8,237 nt of DNA from positions 1-8,237 of the forward strand of contig CALVKK010000049.1 of assembly GCA_944332645.1 (NCBI GenBank), given 5' to 3'. Below the pieces are notes generated by a model. The model did not search any database. It was not told the DNA's origin and saw only the letters and a program-made list of their open reading frames with translations. Both the position numbers and the translations under genes were made by a program. Origin of the DNA: an uncultured Bacilli bacterium. GTDB lineage: Bacteria; Bacillota_I; Bacilli_A; RF39; UBA660. Below, piece after piece: positions 1 to 5,979 of this stretch (position 1 is its first letter; each line of letters begins with the position of its first letter).

Positions 1-378
1 AATGAATTGTCAAAAAATCTTTTCAATACTAAAAAAGATAATATAATAGAAATTAAGAATTTAGAATATGATATATATCAATTACAAAAATATAGTTACT
101 GTCAAATTGGTGCTTATAGCACAGGTTTATATGAAGGATTATGTTTTCAACTACCTACAATTATTTTAAAAGACTTACCCGGTGCAGATGGAACAATAGA
201 AATTTTAAAATATATTAAAAAAGGAGTTTTTTGTGTAAAAGATGCAAATGAACTATCAAAAATATTAGATTCTTTAGAAAAACCAGAAAAAAAAGATATA
301 GACTTATTATGGAAGTCAAATTCACTTAAAAATATTGAAGAAGAAATCAATAAAATAATTAAAAACTATGATAAATAA
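1..378 (+). CDS. C-terminal part of a GT-B-like surface polysaccharide glycosyltransferase (5' partial)
   Basis: The frame is open from base 1 and ends at TAA 376-378, so this is the last 125 codons of a gene that begins outside the window; the first TTG at base 7 is not a credible start. The segment STGLYEGL, followed by a hydrophobic strand and then LPGADG, resembles the C-terminal donor-binding region of GT-B proteins such as UDP-GlcNAc 2-epimerase-like, CDP-glycerol transferase-like and polysialyltransferase-like capsule enzymes, which carry an S-x(4)-E pattern there. The rest is a charged, lysine-rich helical tail. Its stop lies 1 base from the stop of the convergent glycosyltransferase gene, and both share a terminator hairpin. 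Given the neighbouring CMP-nonulosonate genes, a sialyltransferase-like role is possible, but that is inference. The family assignment is tentative because the N-terminal half is missing. Confidence 0.5.
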   Translation, partial: NELSKNLFNTKKDNIIEIKNLEYDIYQLQKYSYCQIGAYSTGLYEGLCFQLPTIILKDLPGADGTIEILKYIKKGVFCVKDANELSKILDSLEKPEKKDIDLLWKSNSLKNIEEEINKIIKNYDK

Positions 379-393
379 TTTACCATAGTTTTT
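361..393. terminator. Bidirectional terminator between convergent genes, with both stop codons in the loop
   Basis: The left arm AAAAACTATG (361-370) pairs perfectly over 10 bases with CATAGTTTTT (384-393) around a 13-base loop (371-383). The plus-strand TAA (376-378) and the minus-strand TAA (380-382) both sit inside that loop. The A-rich left side and T-rich right side give a U-tract on either strand, so it can end both the plus-strand gene and the seven-gene minus-strand operon. The stem is A/T-rich (two G-C pairs), so its efficiency is uncertain. Confidence 0.6.
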
Positions 394-1321
394 TATATTT
401 TTCTAAAAGGGAGTTTTTTCTTTTAACATCTATGTAAGGATTAGAATGTTTTAATATTTTTTCTAGTTCTAAAATTATAAATTCGTAATATTTATATAAT
501 TTATCATCTTTTTTTATTTTTTGTTCAATAAACTTTGAAGCAAGATTATCAAGACCATTTAGATAATAGTATTCCCATTCATCATATAATTCAGGATAAT
601 GTAATAACACATCATTTTTAACATTTAAAGCTTCTTCTATTCTTGAAATATTTTTCAAAGATAAAGGTCTAGAAGTTATTGAATTTTCATTTTTTCTAAT
701 ATAATGATACCCTACTTTTGAAGTAACTACCATCTTATTAATAGTTTTATAAAGTTTCCAACAAAAATATCTATCTTCGCTAGTTGAGTTAAGCACAAAA
801 TTGACTTTTTCTAAAACTTCTCTCTTATACATTTTGTCCCAACAAGCATGTGAAACTTTCCCTAACAAAAAATATTTTTTAAGTTCTGATGAATTATATA
901 TTTTTATATTTTTATTGGTATAAAAATTTCTTTCAGTTTTATCTTTTTCAATTATATGAATATTACAATTAGCAACTTCACATTCATTTTCTTGAAGTAA
1001 TTTTACTAAAGTTGAAACCATATCTATTTCTATAATATCATCACTATCAATAAAACAAATATAATCTCCTTTTGAATAATAAAAGCCATTATTTCGTGCC
1101 GCAGAAACACCTAAATTCTTTTGATTAATTATTTTTATTCTATTATCTTTTTTTTGTAATCTTTCACATATTTCTAAAGATTTATCGGTACTTCCATCAT
1201 TGACTAATATTACTTCCAAATTATCATAATCTTGATTTAAAATACTGCATACACATTTTTCTAAATACTTTTCTACATTATAAATTGGTACAATTATAGA
1301 AACTAATTTATTAGAATTCAT
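380..1321 (-). CDS. Glycosyltransferase family 2 (GT-A fold)
   Basis: A 313-residue inverting glycosyltransferase that should transfer an activated sugar to a surface glycan on the cytoplasmic side of the membrane. The GT-A signature is complete: VSIIVPIYNVEKYL at residues 7-20, VNDGSTD at 40-46 for nucleotide binding, and the metal-binding DSDD at 92-95. An acceptor-side region follows with ACWDKMYKR (159-167), the EDRYF motif (182-186) containing the likely catalytic acid, and YHYIRKNENSIT (205-216), a common pattern in capsule and teichoic-acid-like GT2 enzymes. The C-terminal ~90 residues are helical. No membrane segment is obvious. It is the last gene of the minus-strand operon and overlaps the upstream gene by 11 bases. 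No Shine-Dalgarno sequence is visible before its ATG, so coupling to upstream translation is likely. The donor cannot be read from sequence; a nucleotide-diphosphate sugar is usual for GT2. Confidence 0.88.
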   Translation of the reverse strand: MNSNKLVSIIVPIYNVEKYLEKCVCSILNQDYDNLEVILVNDGSTDKSLEICERLQKKDNRIKIINQKNLGVSAARNNGFYYSKGDYICFIDSDDIIEIDMVSTLVKLLQENECEVANCNIHIIEKDKTERNFYTNKNIKIYNSSELKKYFLLGKVSHACWDKMYKREVLEKVNFVLNSTSEDRYFCWKLYKTINKMVVTSKVGYHYIRKNENSITSRPLSLKNISRIEEALNVKNDVLLHYPELYDEWEYYYLNGLDNLASKFIEQKIKKDDKLYKYYEFIILELEKILKHSNPYIDVKRKNSLLEKYKKLW

Positions 1322-2819
1322 TATTTATATATTTTAAAAAATAATCAGTAGAAGATTTTACAGCTTGTTCTTCTATCAATAATTTTTTCCAATCTTCTAT
1401 AGTTACCCATTTTGCATCTTGTACCTCATTATCATTAAATTTTAAATCTTTAATATTTATATTTTGCCTTAATACCCATACATCAACATAATCTTTTTCT
1501 CTCTTATAAGATGCAATCAATTCTAAATTATCTATATTTGGGATAATATCCAATTCTTCTTTTAATTCTCTAAAAACTGTTTTAATGCTAGTTTCTCCTA
1601 CAACACAAGCTCCACCTGTATTAGTCCACATATTCGGAAATTTTTTTCTATTTGCACTTCTTTGTTGAATTAATATTTCATTCTTGTCATTAACAATCCA
1701 TATATGGATTGATAATCTGTATTTGCCATATGGGACAGCATTTCTTTCACATGTTTCTCCTGTAAGTTCTTTTCTATTATTTAATAAATCTACTATTTCC
1801 ATTTTACTTTTCCTTTCTCTTATTCGTTTATTAAATTTATTTAATGAAATAAAACAATTTTCATTAATCTTAGTAGCTAAGCTTTCATCTAATGGCTTTG
1901 GTATTTTTTTACTACCATATATACAATTATAGCATAAATTATTACCAAGTTTAAATTTTAAATGTTCTTTTCTTAATTTTGTTATTGTTGAATTATGCCA
2001 TGCAGATATTATATCAACTTTGTTTAAATCGGCATAAGCTAAATAATTTTGAAAATCTGTACAACAAGCAGTTAAGTAACCTTCATAAGAAACATTTAAA
2101 ACATTAAATAAATAGTGACATGGAATCACTCTGCTTGATTGTATTTTATTATTTTCATCATTACATTTTAAAAATTCACTTTCAATTGGCATCATACCAC
2201 TTTGATTTCTAACATTTACTATAATTACTTCATCACAATAGTTTGAAAAAAAATGTTTTATTTTTTTTATGTCATAATCAGTATATTTTGTAGCGATGTA
2301 AGAAACAAAAATTTTTAAATTATTACAATATTTTTTCTTATAATTATAAATATTTTTTAAATTATCCATTACAGTATCAAATTTATCTACATTATGGATA
2401 AATTTATAATCTTCACTATTAATTGCATTTATTGAAAACTTAATACTATTTAGTCCATTAAAAATTAATTCCTTTAATTTATTAATATCAGCTAAAATAC
2501 CATTAGTTGTAATATATATATATTCATAACCAATTTGTTTAGCATAATTAATAGCATCAGACAATTTTTTATATAATAAAGGTTCTCCTGTAGTATAAAA
2601 GCCTACTTCTCTAATTCCTACTTCATATCCATTTTTCAGCAATTTACATAAAAATTCAAAATTCATTTCTCCTCTAGGTCTTGTCATTTTACTGTTAGCA
2701 CAAAATATACATTGACTATTACAATAATTAGATAGCTCGATAAGCATATTTTTAGGAATTGGTGGATATAAATTATAGTTACATTTTTCAAATATTTTTT
2801 TTATTTTTTCATCTAACAT
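1311..2819 (-). CDS. Radical SAM/SPASM protein fused to a C-terminal Nudix hydrolase domain
   Basis: A 502-residue two-domain protein. Residues ~20-335 form a radical SAM enzyme: CNSQCIFC (C33, C37, C40) binds the [4Fe-4S] cluster and SAM, GEP at 78-80 and TTNG at 104-107 are core motifs, and a SPASM-like region follows with C234, CC at 252-253, and C296/C299 for an auxiliary cluster. Residues ~340-502 form a Nudix domain with the box from G403 to I425: G-x5-E409-x7-R417-E-L-x-E421-E422, with Asp where the consensus has Gly. Its opening, MEIVDLLNNRKELTG, looks like the true N-terminus of stand-alone IPP-isomerase-like/YfcD-like Nudix proteins. A good ribosome binding site precedes that internal Met340 (base 1802), so a separate 163-residue Nudix protein may also be made. 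The gene overlaps its upstream neighbour by 7 bases. Substrates are unknown; a sugar or sugar-nucleotide role is suggested only by context. Confidence 0.85.
   Translation of the reverse strand: MLDEKIKKIFEKCNYNLYPPIPKNMLIELSNYCNSQCIFCANSKMTRPRGEMNFEFLCKLLKNGYEVGIREVGFYTTGEPLLYKKLSDAINYAKQIGYEYIYITTNGILADINKLKELIFNGLNSIKFSINAINSEDYKFIHNVDKFDTVMDNLKNIYNYKKKYCNNLKIFVSYIATKYTDYDIKKIKHFFSNYCDEVIIVNVRNQSGMMPIESEFLKCNDENNKIQSSRVIPCHYLFNVLNVSYEGYLTACCTDFQNYLAYADLNKVDIISAWHNSTITKLRKEHLKFKLGNNLCYNCIYGSKKIPKPLDESLATKINENCFISLNKFNKRIRERKSKMEIVDLLNNRKELTGETCERNAVPYGKYRLSIHIWIVNDKNEILIQQRSANRKKFPNMWTNTGGACVVGETSIKTVFRELKEELDIIPNIDNLELIASYKREKDYVDVWVLRQNINIKDLKFNDNEVQDAKWVTIEDWKKLLIEEQAVKSSTDYFLKYINNEF
1811..1816 (-). 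promoter_or_regulatory. Putative internal ribosome binding site for a stand-alone Nudix protein
   Basis: On the minus strand AAAGGA lies 8 bases before an in-frame ATG (1802-1800), inside the radical SAM-Nudix gene. The ATG is Met340 and coincides with the expected first residue of free Nudix proteins. The site is comparable to the AAGGAG used by the NeuA-like gene of the same operon (8-base spacer). Initiation here would give a 163-residue protein ending at 1311. A purine-rich match can arise by chance where the codons encode Lys, Arg and Glu. Confidence 0.4.
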
Positions 2820-3307
2820 AATCTCTTTTTCATTTCCTTTTCTAAATTACTTTCCAATCTATCTTTTAAAACAAACATTAAATATTTTCTTAAAATTTGA
2901 TATGATTTTTTAAATTCTTCTAAATCATCAGAACTATGGAAAATATTATCAAAAACATAATTATCAATTTTTTTACTATATTTACTTCTAATATAAATTT
3001 TCAAATTATTTAAATCACTATAAACATCTTTTTTCTTTTGAGGGTGATATTCAATTTTTTCATGATTAAATTCATAAATTACAACAATTATTTTATTATT
3101 TTCACAATCTTCTGAAAACACACTACTATACTTTTTGTCTATTTTCCATCTTTCTTCATCTTCATATAATTCGTAAAAAAAATCTTTAAAATATTCTTTA
3201 AAATCTATATCAAAATAGCCAATTATATTTACTTTATTTTTCATATCTAATATAATTTCTTCTTCAAATTGAACTGCTGGACTCCAAATAATACCTAAAC
3301 TTAACAT
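2813..3307 (-). CDS. Uncharacterised 164-residue glycan-locus protein
   Basis: I do not recognise a named family. I chose ATG at 3307 because GAGGTG (3314-3319) sits 6 bases before it as a Shine-Dalgarno; an in-frame GTG at 3316 is part of that site and cannot be the start. The protein begins with a short hydrophobic strand (MLSLGIIWSPAVQF), then is acidic and aromatic-rich, with FDIDFKEYFKDFFYELY at 32-48, a predicted strand KIIVVIYEF (72-80), KIYIRSKYSKKIDNY (103-117), and a compact motif DNIFHSSDDLEEF (120-132) that looks conserved because it groups His, Ser and acidic residues. The C-terminus is a charged helix. There is no clear signal peptide or membrane helix, so it is probably cytoplasmic. 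It lies 10 bases after the NeuA-like gene and overlaps the radical SAM gene by 7 bases. Its position suggests a role in nucleotide-sugar or glycan modification, but no function can be assigned. Confidence 0.75.
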   Translation of the reverse strand: MLSLGIIWSPAVQFEEEIILDMKNKVNIIGYFDIDFKEYFKDFFYELYEDEERWKIDKKYSSVFSEDCENNKIIVVIYEFNHEKIEYHPQKKKDVYSDLNNLKIYIRSKYSKKIDNYVFDNIFHSSDDLEEFKKSYQILRKYLMFVLKDRLESNLEKEMKKRLC

Positions 3308-3313
3308 AAACAA

Positions 3314-3319
3314 CACCTC
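3314..3319 (-). promoter_or_regulatory. Shine-Dalgarno deciding the start at 3307
   Basis: Minus-strand GAGGTG lies 6 bases upstream of the ATG at 3307-3305. It overlaps the TGA stop of the NeuA-like gene (3320-3318) and contains the GTG that a longest-ORF rule would pick. The overlap of stop and ribosome binding site suggests coupled translation of the two genes. Confidence 0.7.
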
Positions 3320-4010
3320 ATTTTTTTAATTTATATTTATGTTTTAAAATTTCTTCAATAATCAACCAATCAATTGGCTCATCTATTTCATAATAAGAAT
3401 CGTCATTCATTATGTGGGTACCAATTCTTCCATATAATCTACATTTGCCTTTTAACAAGTTTTCTCTTGAAATTACATAAATAGATCCATTTTCGGCTAA
3501 TACTCCATCCCAATCTTGTCTTCTAGGTCTTTTTCTTATATCATGTCCTATTTCCTTAATAGTTCCATCTTTTTGCAAATCCCAATAAAACCTTTTTTGA
3601 ACTACTGTAGACAACACACTATCAAATTTTGGATGAATTTCTACGCATGCATTTATATCTTCTGTAGTGATTAAAGGATTTGTACACTGAATAAATACCA
3701 TATTTTCATAATCTACTTTTGATGTAAAATCTAACATGACATCTTCTGTTGTAGCAGTATCTGTTGCAGAGCTTTCACTTCTATCTACCACAACAATTTT
3801 TTCTTTATTTTTTTTATTATATTTTAAAACAACATTTTTAATTTCATCAGAATCAGTTGATATATATACTTTTTCAATATATTTACTATTTACAGCAGCA
3901 TCAATAGACCAATATATTAATGGTTGTCCTGCTATTTCTTTTATATTTTTCAAATGAATAGATTTACTGCCGCCTCTTGCTGGTATCATTGCTATATATT
4001 TATTTACCAT
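3318..4010 (-). CDS. neuA: NeuA-like acylneuraminate (nonulosonate) cytidylyltransferase
   Basis: A 230-residue cytoplasmic enzyme of the CMP-sialic acid synthetase family, which joins CTP and a free 2-keto-3-deoxy sugar acid to give the CMP-sugar and pyrophosphate. The length is typical of the bare catalytic domain. Family motifs are present: the nucleotide-binding loop MIPARGGSKSIHLKNI (8-23), ISTDSDEI (50-57), FIQCTNPL (106-113), DSVLSTV (130-136), RPRRQD (161-166), ENGSIYV (173-179), and the metal-binding tail YEIDEPIDW (207-215). The loop reads SKSIHLKN rather than the more usual SKGIPxKN. ATG at 4010 has AAGGAG 8 bases upstream and overlaps the synthase gene by 7 bases. It follows a NeuB-like synthase and a HAD phosphatase, so it probably activates the acid they make: Neu5Ac, KDN or a relative. 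The exact sugar cannot be read from sequence. Confidence 0.88.
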   Translation of the reverse strand: MVNKYIAMIPARGGSKSIHLKNIKEIAGQPLIYWSIDAAVNSKYIEKVYISTDSDEIKNVVLKYNKKNKEKIVVVDRSESSATDTATTEDVMLDFTSKVDYENMVFIQCTNPLITTEDINACVEIHPKFDSVLSTVVQKRFYWDLQKDGTIKEIGHDIRKRPRRQDWDGVLAENGSIYVISRENLLKGKCRLYGRIGTHIMNDDSYYEIDEPIDWLIIEEILKHKYKLKK

Positions 4011-4864
4011 TTTAACTTCTCCTTATTACTTAATTCTACATCTAATATATCTTTTGTTTTGTATGTTAAACACATATTTATACTGTCTAAATTCTTTCGT
4101 AATTCCTGTAATTGTTTAGGAACTATTGACGCTTTTTGATCAGTTCCTTTAAGTTTATTATCTAATGTAAAATGTCTTTCAATAAAATTTGCACCTAAAG
4201 AATATGCAGCAATGTCTATAACTATACCTTGATGATGTCCGGAATAACCAATTGATTTTACCAAATTAGAATATTTTTCTTTTAAATAAGAAATTCCTAA
4301 TAAACATACATCTTCTTCTTTTAATGGATATGCAGATGTACAAGCGTATAAAACCAAAGAATTATTTCTTTTTTTGTCAATAAAGAATTTAACAATTTTA
4401 TCTATATCTGCTTTTTTAGTCATACCAAGAGATAAATGAATTTCTCCATCAAAATTGTCACAAACAAAAGATAATAATTCAAAATTCATATTACATGCTG
4501 AAGGTATTTTTATAATTTTAGGATTTAATTTTATGATTTCTTTTGCCGATTCTATATCAAATACAGAACAGCAATAATTTATTCCTACTTTTTTACAATA
4601 TTCATTTAGCATTTTATGTTCATTTATATTAAATTCCAAAAATTTTCTATGTTCTGCATATGTATTACCAAATGAATTTTCAGCATTTGGATGTGGATAG
4701 TTATATATATTAGGTTTTCTTTGTATCCAAGCATTTATATCTCTTTTTTGAAATTTAATATAATCAGCACCATTATTTTTTGCTGCAAGTATCAACTGCT
4801 TTGCAATATCAATGTTTCCCATATGATTGCAACATGCTTCGGCTATTATAATAGGTTTAGTCAT
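4004..4864 (-). CDS. neuB: Short NeuB-like nonulosonate synthase (PEP-condensing)
   Basis: A 286-residue TIM-barrel enzyme that condenses phosphoenolpyruvate with a hexose derivative to form a nine-carbon 2-keto-3-deoxy acid. NeuB motifs are visible: IAEACCNHMGNID (7-19), IKFQKRD (36-42), SVFDIESA (100-107), IIKIPSACN (117-125), YACTSAYP (173-180), IGYSGHHQG (205-213) and GANFIERHFTLD (224-235), the last two carrying candidate metal-binding His residues. Usual bacterial NeuB is about 340-350 residues and ends in a SAF (antifreeze-like) domain; this protein stops where that domain would begin. Family GYSDH and TDHxAS are GYSGH and TDQKAS here. ATG at 4864 follows GGAGG with a 6-base spacer and overlaps the previous gene by 8 bases. 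With a HAD phosphatase in the same operon, a phosphorylated substrate such as ManNAc-6-P or mannose-6-P is plausible (inference). Confidence 0.87.
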   Translation of the reverse strand: MTKPIIIAEACCNHMGNIDIAKQLILAAKNNGADYIKFQKRDINAWIQRKPNIYNYPHPNAENSFGNTYAEHRKFLEFNINEHKMLNEYCKKVGINYCCSVFDIESAKEIIKLNPKIIKIPSACNMNFELLSFVCDNFDGEIHLSLGMTKKADIDKIVKFFIDKKRNNSLVLYACTSAYPLKEEDVCLLGISYLKEKYSNLVKSIGYSGHHQGIVIDIAAYSLGANFIERHFTLDNKLKGTDQKASIVPKQLQELRKNLDSINMCLTYKTKDILDVELSNKEKLKW

Positions 4865-5384
4865 TATTTTCCTCCATTAAAATCTTTTTATAAGTATTTA
4901 CAATATCATCAACTATATTTAAAAATCCATTTTCTTTAAACCAATTTAAAGAATATTCAGGATCCATACTTATAGTTGCTTCATTCATAGTAACGGGTAC
5001 ATAAGGTATTTTAAAAAATAATGCAATAGCCAATCTATGTGAACCATCAATTAATCTAAATTTATTATTTATAACAATTGGAAATTCATCACTAAAACCA
5101 TTTTTTTTAATATTGTCAATTAAATCTTTAAAAGTTTGCTCATTTTCTGCTTTATTTCTAGGTATAATTGCTTTTTGAGATACTCTAACTCTTTGCATTC
5201 TATTATAAGTATCCCACCAATCATTTTTATTATTAATATAAGATTCTATCGTTTTATATCGAACCATAAGATGTGCATTATATAAAATGTTTTCATTTAT
5301 CATTGAGTTTTTTAACAACCAAATTGTTGGGATTTTTACAACTATATTTGGAATACTAAACAATTTAATTAAATCTTCATTCAT
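4857..5384 (-). CDS. ParB/sulfiredoxin-fold protein of a glycan operon
   Basis: A 175-residue protein, probably cytoplasmic. Residues ~66-131 look like the ParB N-terminal/sulfiredoxin fold: a lead strand VSQKAIIPRN (68-77), EQTFKDLIDNIKKNGF (82-97) and FPIVINN (101-107), then the core motif LIDGSHRLAIALFFKIPYVP (111-130). D113-G-S-H116-R117 occupies the place of the ParB/Srx catalytic or nucleotide-binding box. Residues 1-65 contain WWDTYNRMQ (56-64), and the C-terminal ~45 residues are helical. There is no helix-turn-helix or CTP-switch region as in chromosomal ParB, so a role in DNA partition is unlikely. The family also includes small-molecule kinases (free-serine kinases SerK and SbnI), so a kinase supplying a phosphosugar to the next gene's synthase is possible, but this is inference. 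It sits between the phosphatase and synthase genes, overlapping each by 8 bases. Confidence 0.75.
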   Translation of the reverse strand: MNEDLIKLFSIPNIVVKIPTIWLLKNSMINENILYNAHLMVRYKTIESYINNKNDWWDTYNRMQRVRVSQKAIIPRNKAENEQTFKDLIDNIKKNGFSDEFPIVINNKFRLIDGSHRLAIALFFKIPYVPVTMNEATISMDPEYSLNWFKENGFLNIVDDIVNTYKKILMEENND

Positions 5385-5856
5385 TTTGATTCTTCTCTCT
5401 AAAACATTTATCTACAATTTCCCTTATTACACCATAGCCACCATTAGAAGAACATATATAATTACAAACATTCTTTACTTCTTTACACGCGTCATTAGGG
5501 CAACATGAAAAACCAACTATTTTTAAAACTTCTATATCATTTATATCATCACCAACATAAAGTATATTTTCATAACTTATATTATCATCATTACAAATTT
5601 TATCTACGATTTCCTTTTTGTTTAATGCTCCCATATATAAAATATCCATTTTTAATTTATTAGCTCTATTTTCAACTATTTTTGTCGTTTCACCGGTTAT
5701 AATTCCAATTTTAATATTCATTTTTTTCAACATAGAAAAAGCCATACCATCTCTAGTATTGAATTTTTTTGCTTCTAATCCATTGTCAAAATAGTACATA
5801 CCGGCATCTGTTAATACTCCATCACAATCACTTAAAAACACTTTTATATTATTCAT
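5377..5856 (-). CDS. KdsC/NeuNAc-9-phosphatase-type HAD phosphatase
   Basis: A 159-residue HAD-superfamily phosphatase of the capless C0 (YrbI/KdsC) type, which removes the terminal phosphate from a 2-keto-3-deoxy sugar acid. All HAD motifs are present: DCDGVLTD (10-17) with nucleophile D10 and acid D12, IITGET (52-57) with T54, a lysine at K80/K81, and VGDDINDIE (101-109) supplying the metal-binding acids. FNTRDGMA (32-39) and the C-terminal GGYGVIREI (139-147) are typical of KdsC-like tetramers, where the tail reaches a neighbouring active site. KdsC itself serves lipopolysaccharide Kdo, which is unexpected in this apparently Gram-positive genome; the adjacent NeuB- and NeuA-like genes point to a nonulosonate 9-phosphate instead. 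It is the first gene of the operon, with GAGG upstream of its ATG, and ends in TGA inside the next gene. Confidence 0.88.
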   Translation of the reverse strand: MNNIKVFLSDCDGVLTDAGMYYFDNGLEAKKFNTRDGMAFSMLKKMNIKIGIITGETTKIVENRANKLKMDILYMGALNKKEIVDKICNDDNISYENILYVGDDINDIEVLKIVGFSCCPNDACKEVKNVCNYICSSNGGYGVIREIVDKCFREKNQNE

Positions 5857-5907
5857 AAAACCGCCTCATTATTCAATAATAAACAATAAATCATTTTATT
5901 TTAAAAT

Positions 5908-5936
5908 ATTCTATACCATTTTTTTTATGTTGTCAA
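5908..5936 (-). promoter_or_regulatory. Sigma-A-type promoter of the nonulosonate operon
   Basis: On the minus strand a perfect TTGACA (5936-5931) is followed after 17 bases by TAGAAT (5913-5908), a five-of-six match to TATAAT. A TGG-TATAGA reading with a shorter spacer overlaps it. Transcription would start near 5901, giving a leader of about 45 bases before the phosphatase gene. No other comparable promoter is evident within the overlapping gene chain. Confidence 0.65.
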
Positions 5937-5963
5937 TTTTATGTATAAAATTTAAGTTTAATT

Positions 5964-5979
5964 ATTAATTATAATTAAT
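5964..5979. repeat. 16-base perfect palindrome between divergent promoters
   Basis: ATTAATTATAATTAAT is its own reverse complement. It lies between the -35 boxes of the two divergent promoters (5936 and 6041) and could be an operator for a dimeric regulator. It contains only A and T in a very AT-rich spacer, so chance is a serious alternative. Confidence 0.25.

Noticed and set aside
3314..3316. GTG start for the 164-residue protein
   Set aside because: This GTG is part of the GAGGTG ribosome binding site that serves the ATG at 3307.
3736..4139. Plus-strand open frames opposite the NeuA- and NeuB-like genes, and similar frames at 147-350, 1684-1932, 4691-4939, 5287-5508 and 7081-7266
   Set aside because: They lie antisense to well-supported genes and show no family motifs or convincing ribosome binding sites.
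3318..5379. Mycoplasma-type code with TGA read as tryptophan, suggested by the extreme AT content
   Set aside because: The NeuA-like and HAD genes end in TGA at sensible family lengths next to proper downstream starts, tryptophans checked use TGG, and no gene contains in-frame TGA.
4857..5384. Chromosome or plasmid partition protein ParB
   Set aside because: No ParA partner, no helix-turn-helix, no parS-like site, and the gene is embedded in a biosynthetic operon.
5377..5856. KdsC of a lipopolysaccharide Kdo pathway
   Set aside because: The family match is close, but no other Kdo or lipid A genes are present, the neighbours are NeuB- and NeuA-like, and the surroundings look Gram-positive.
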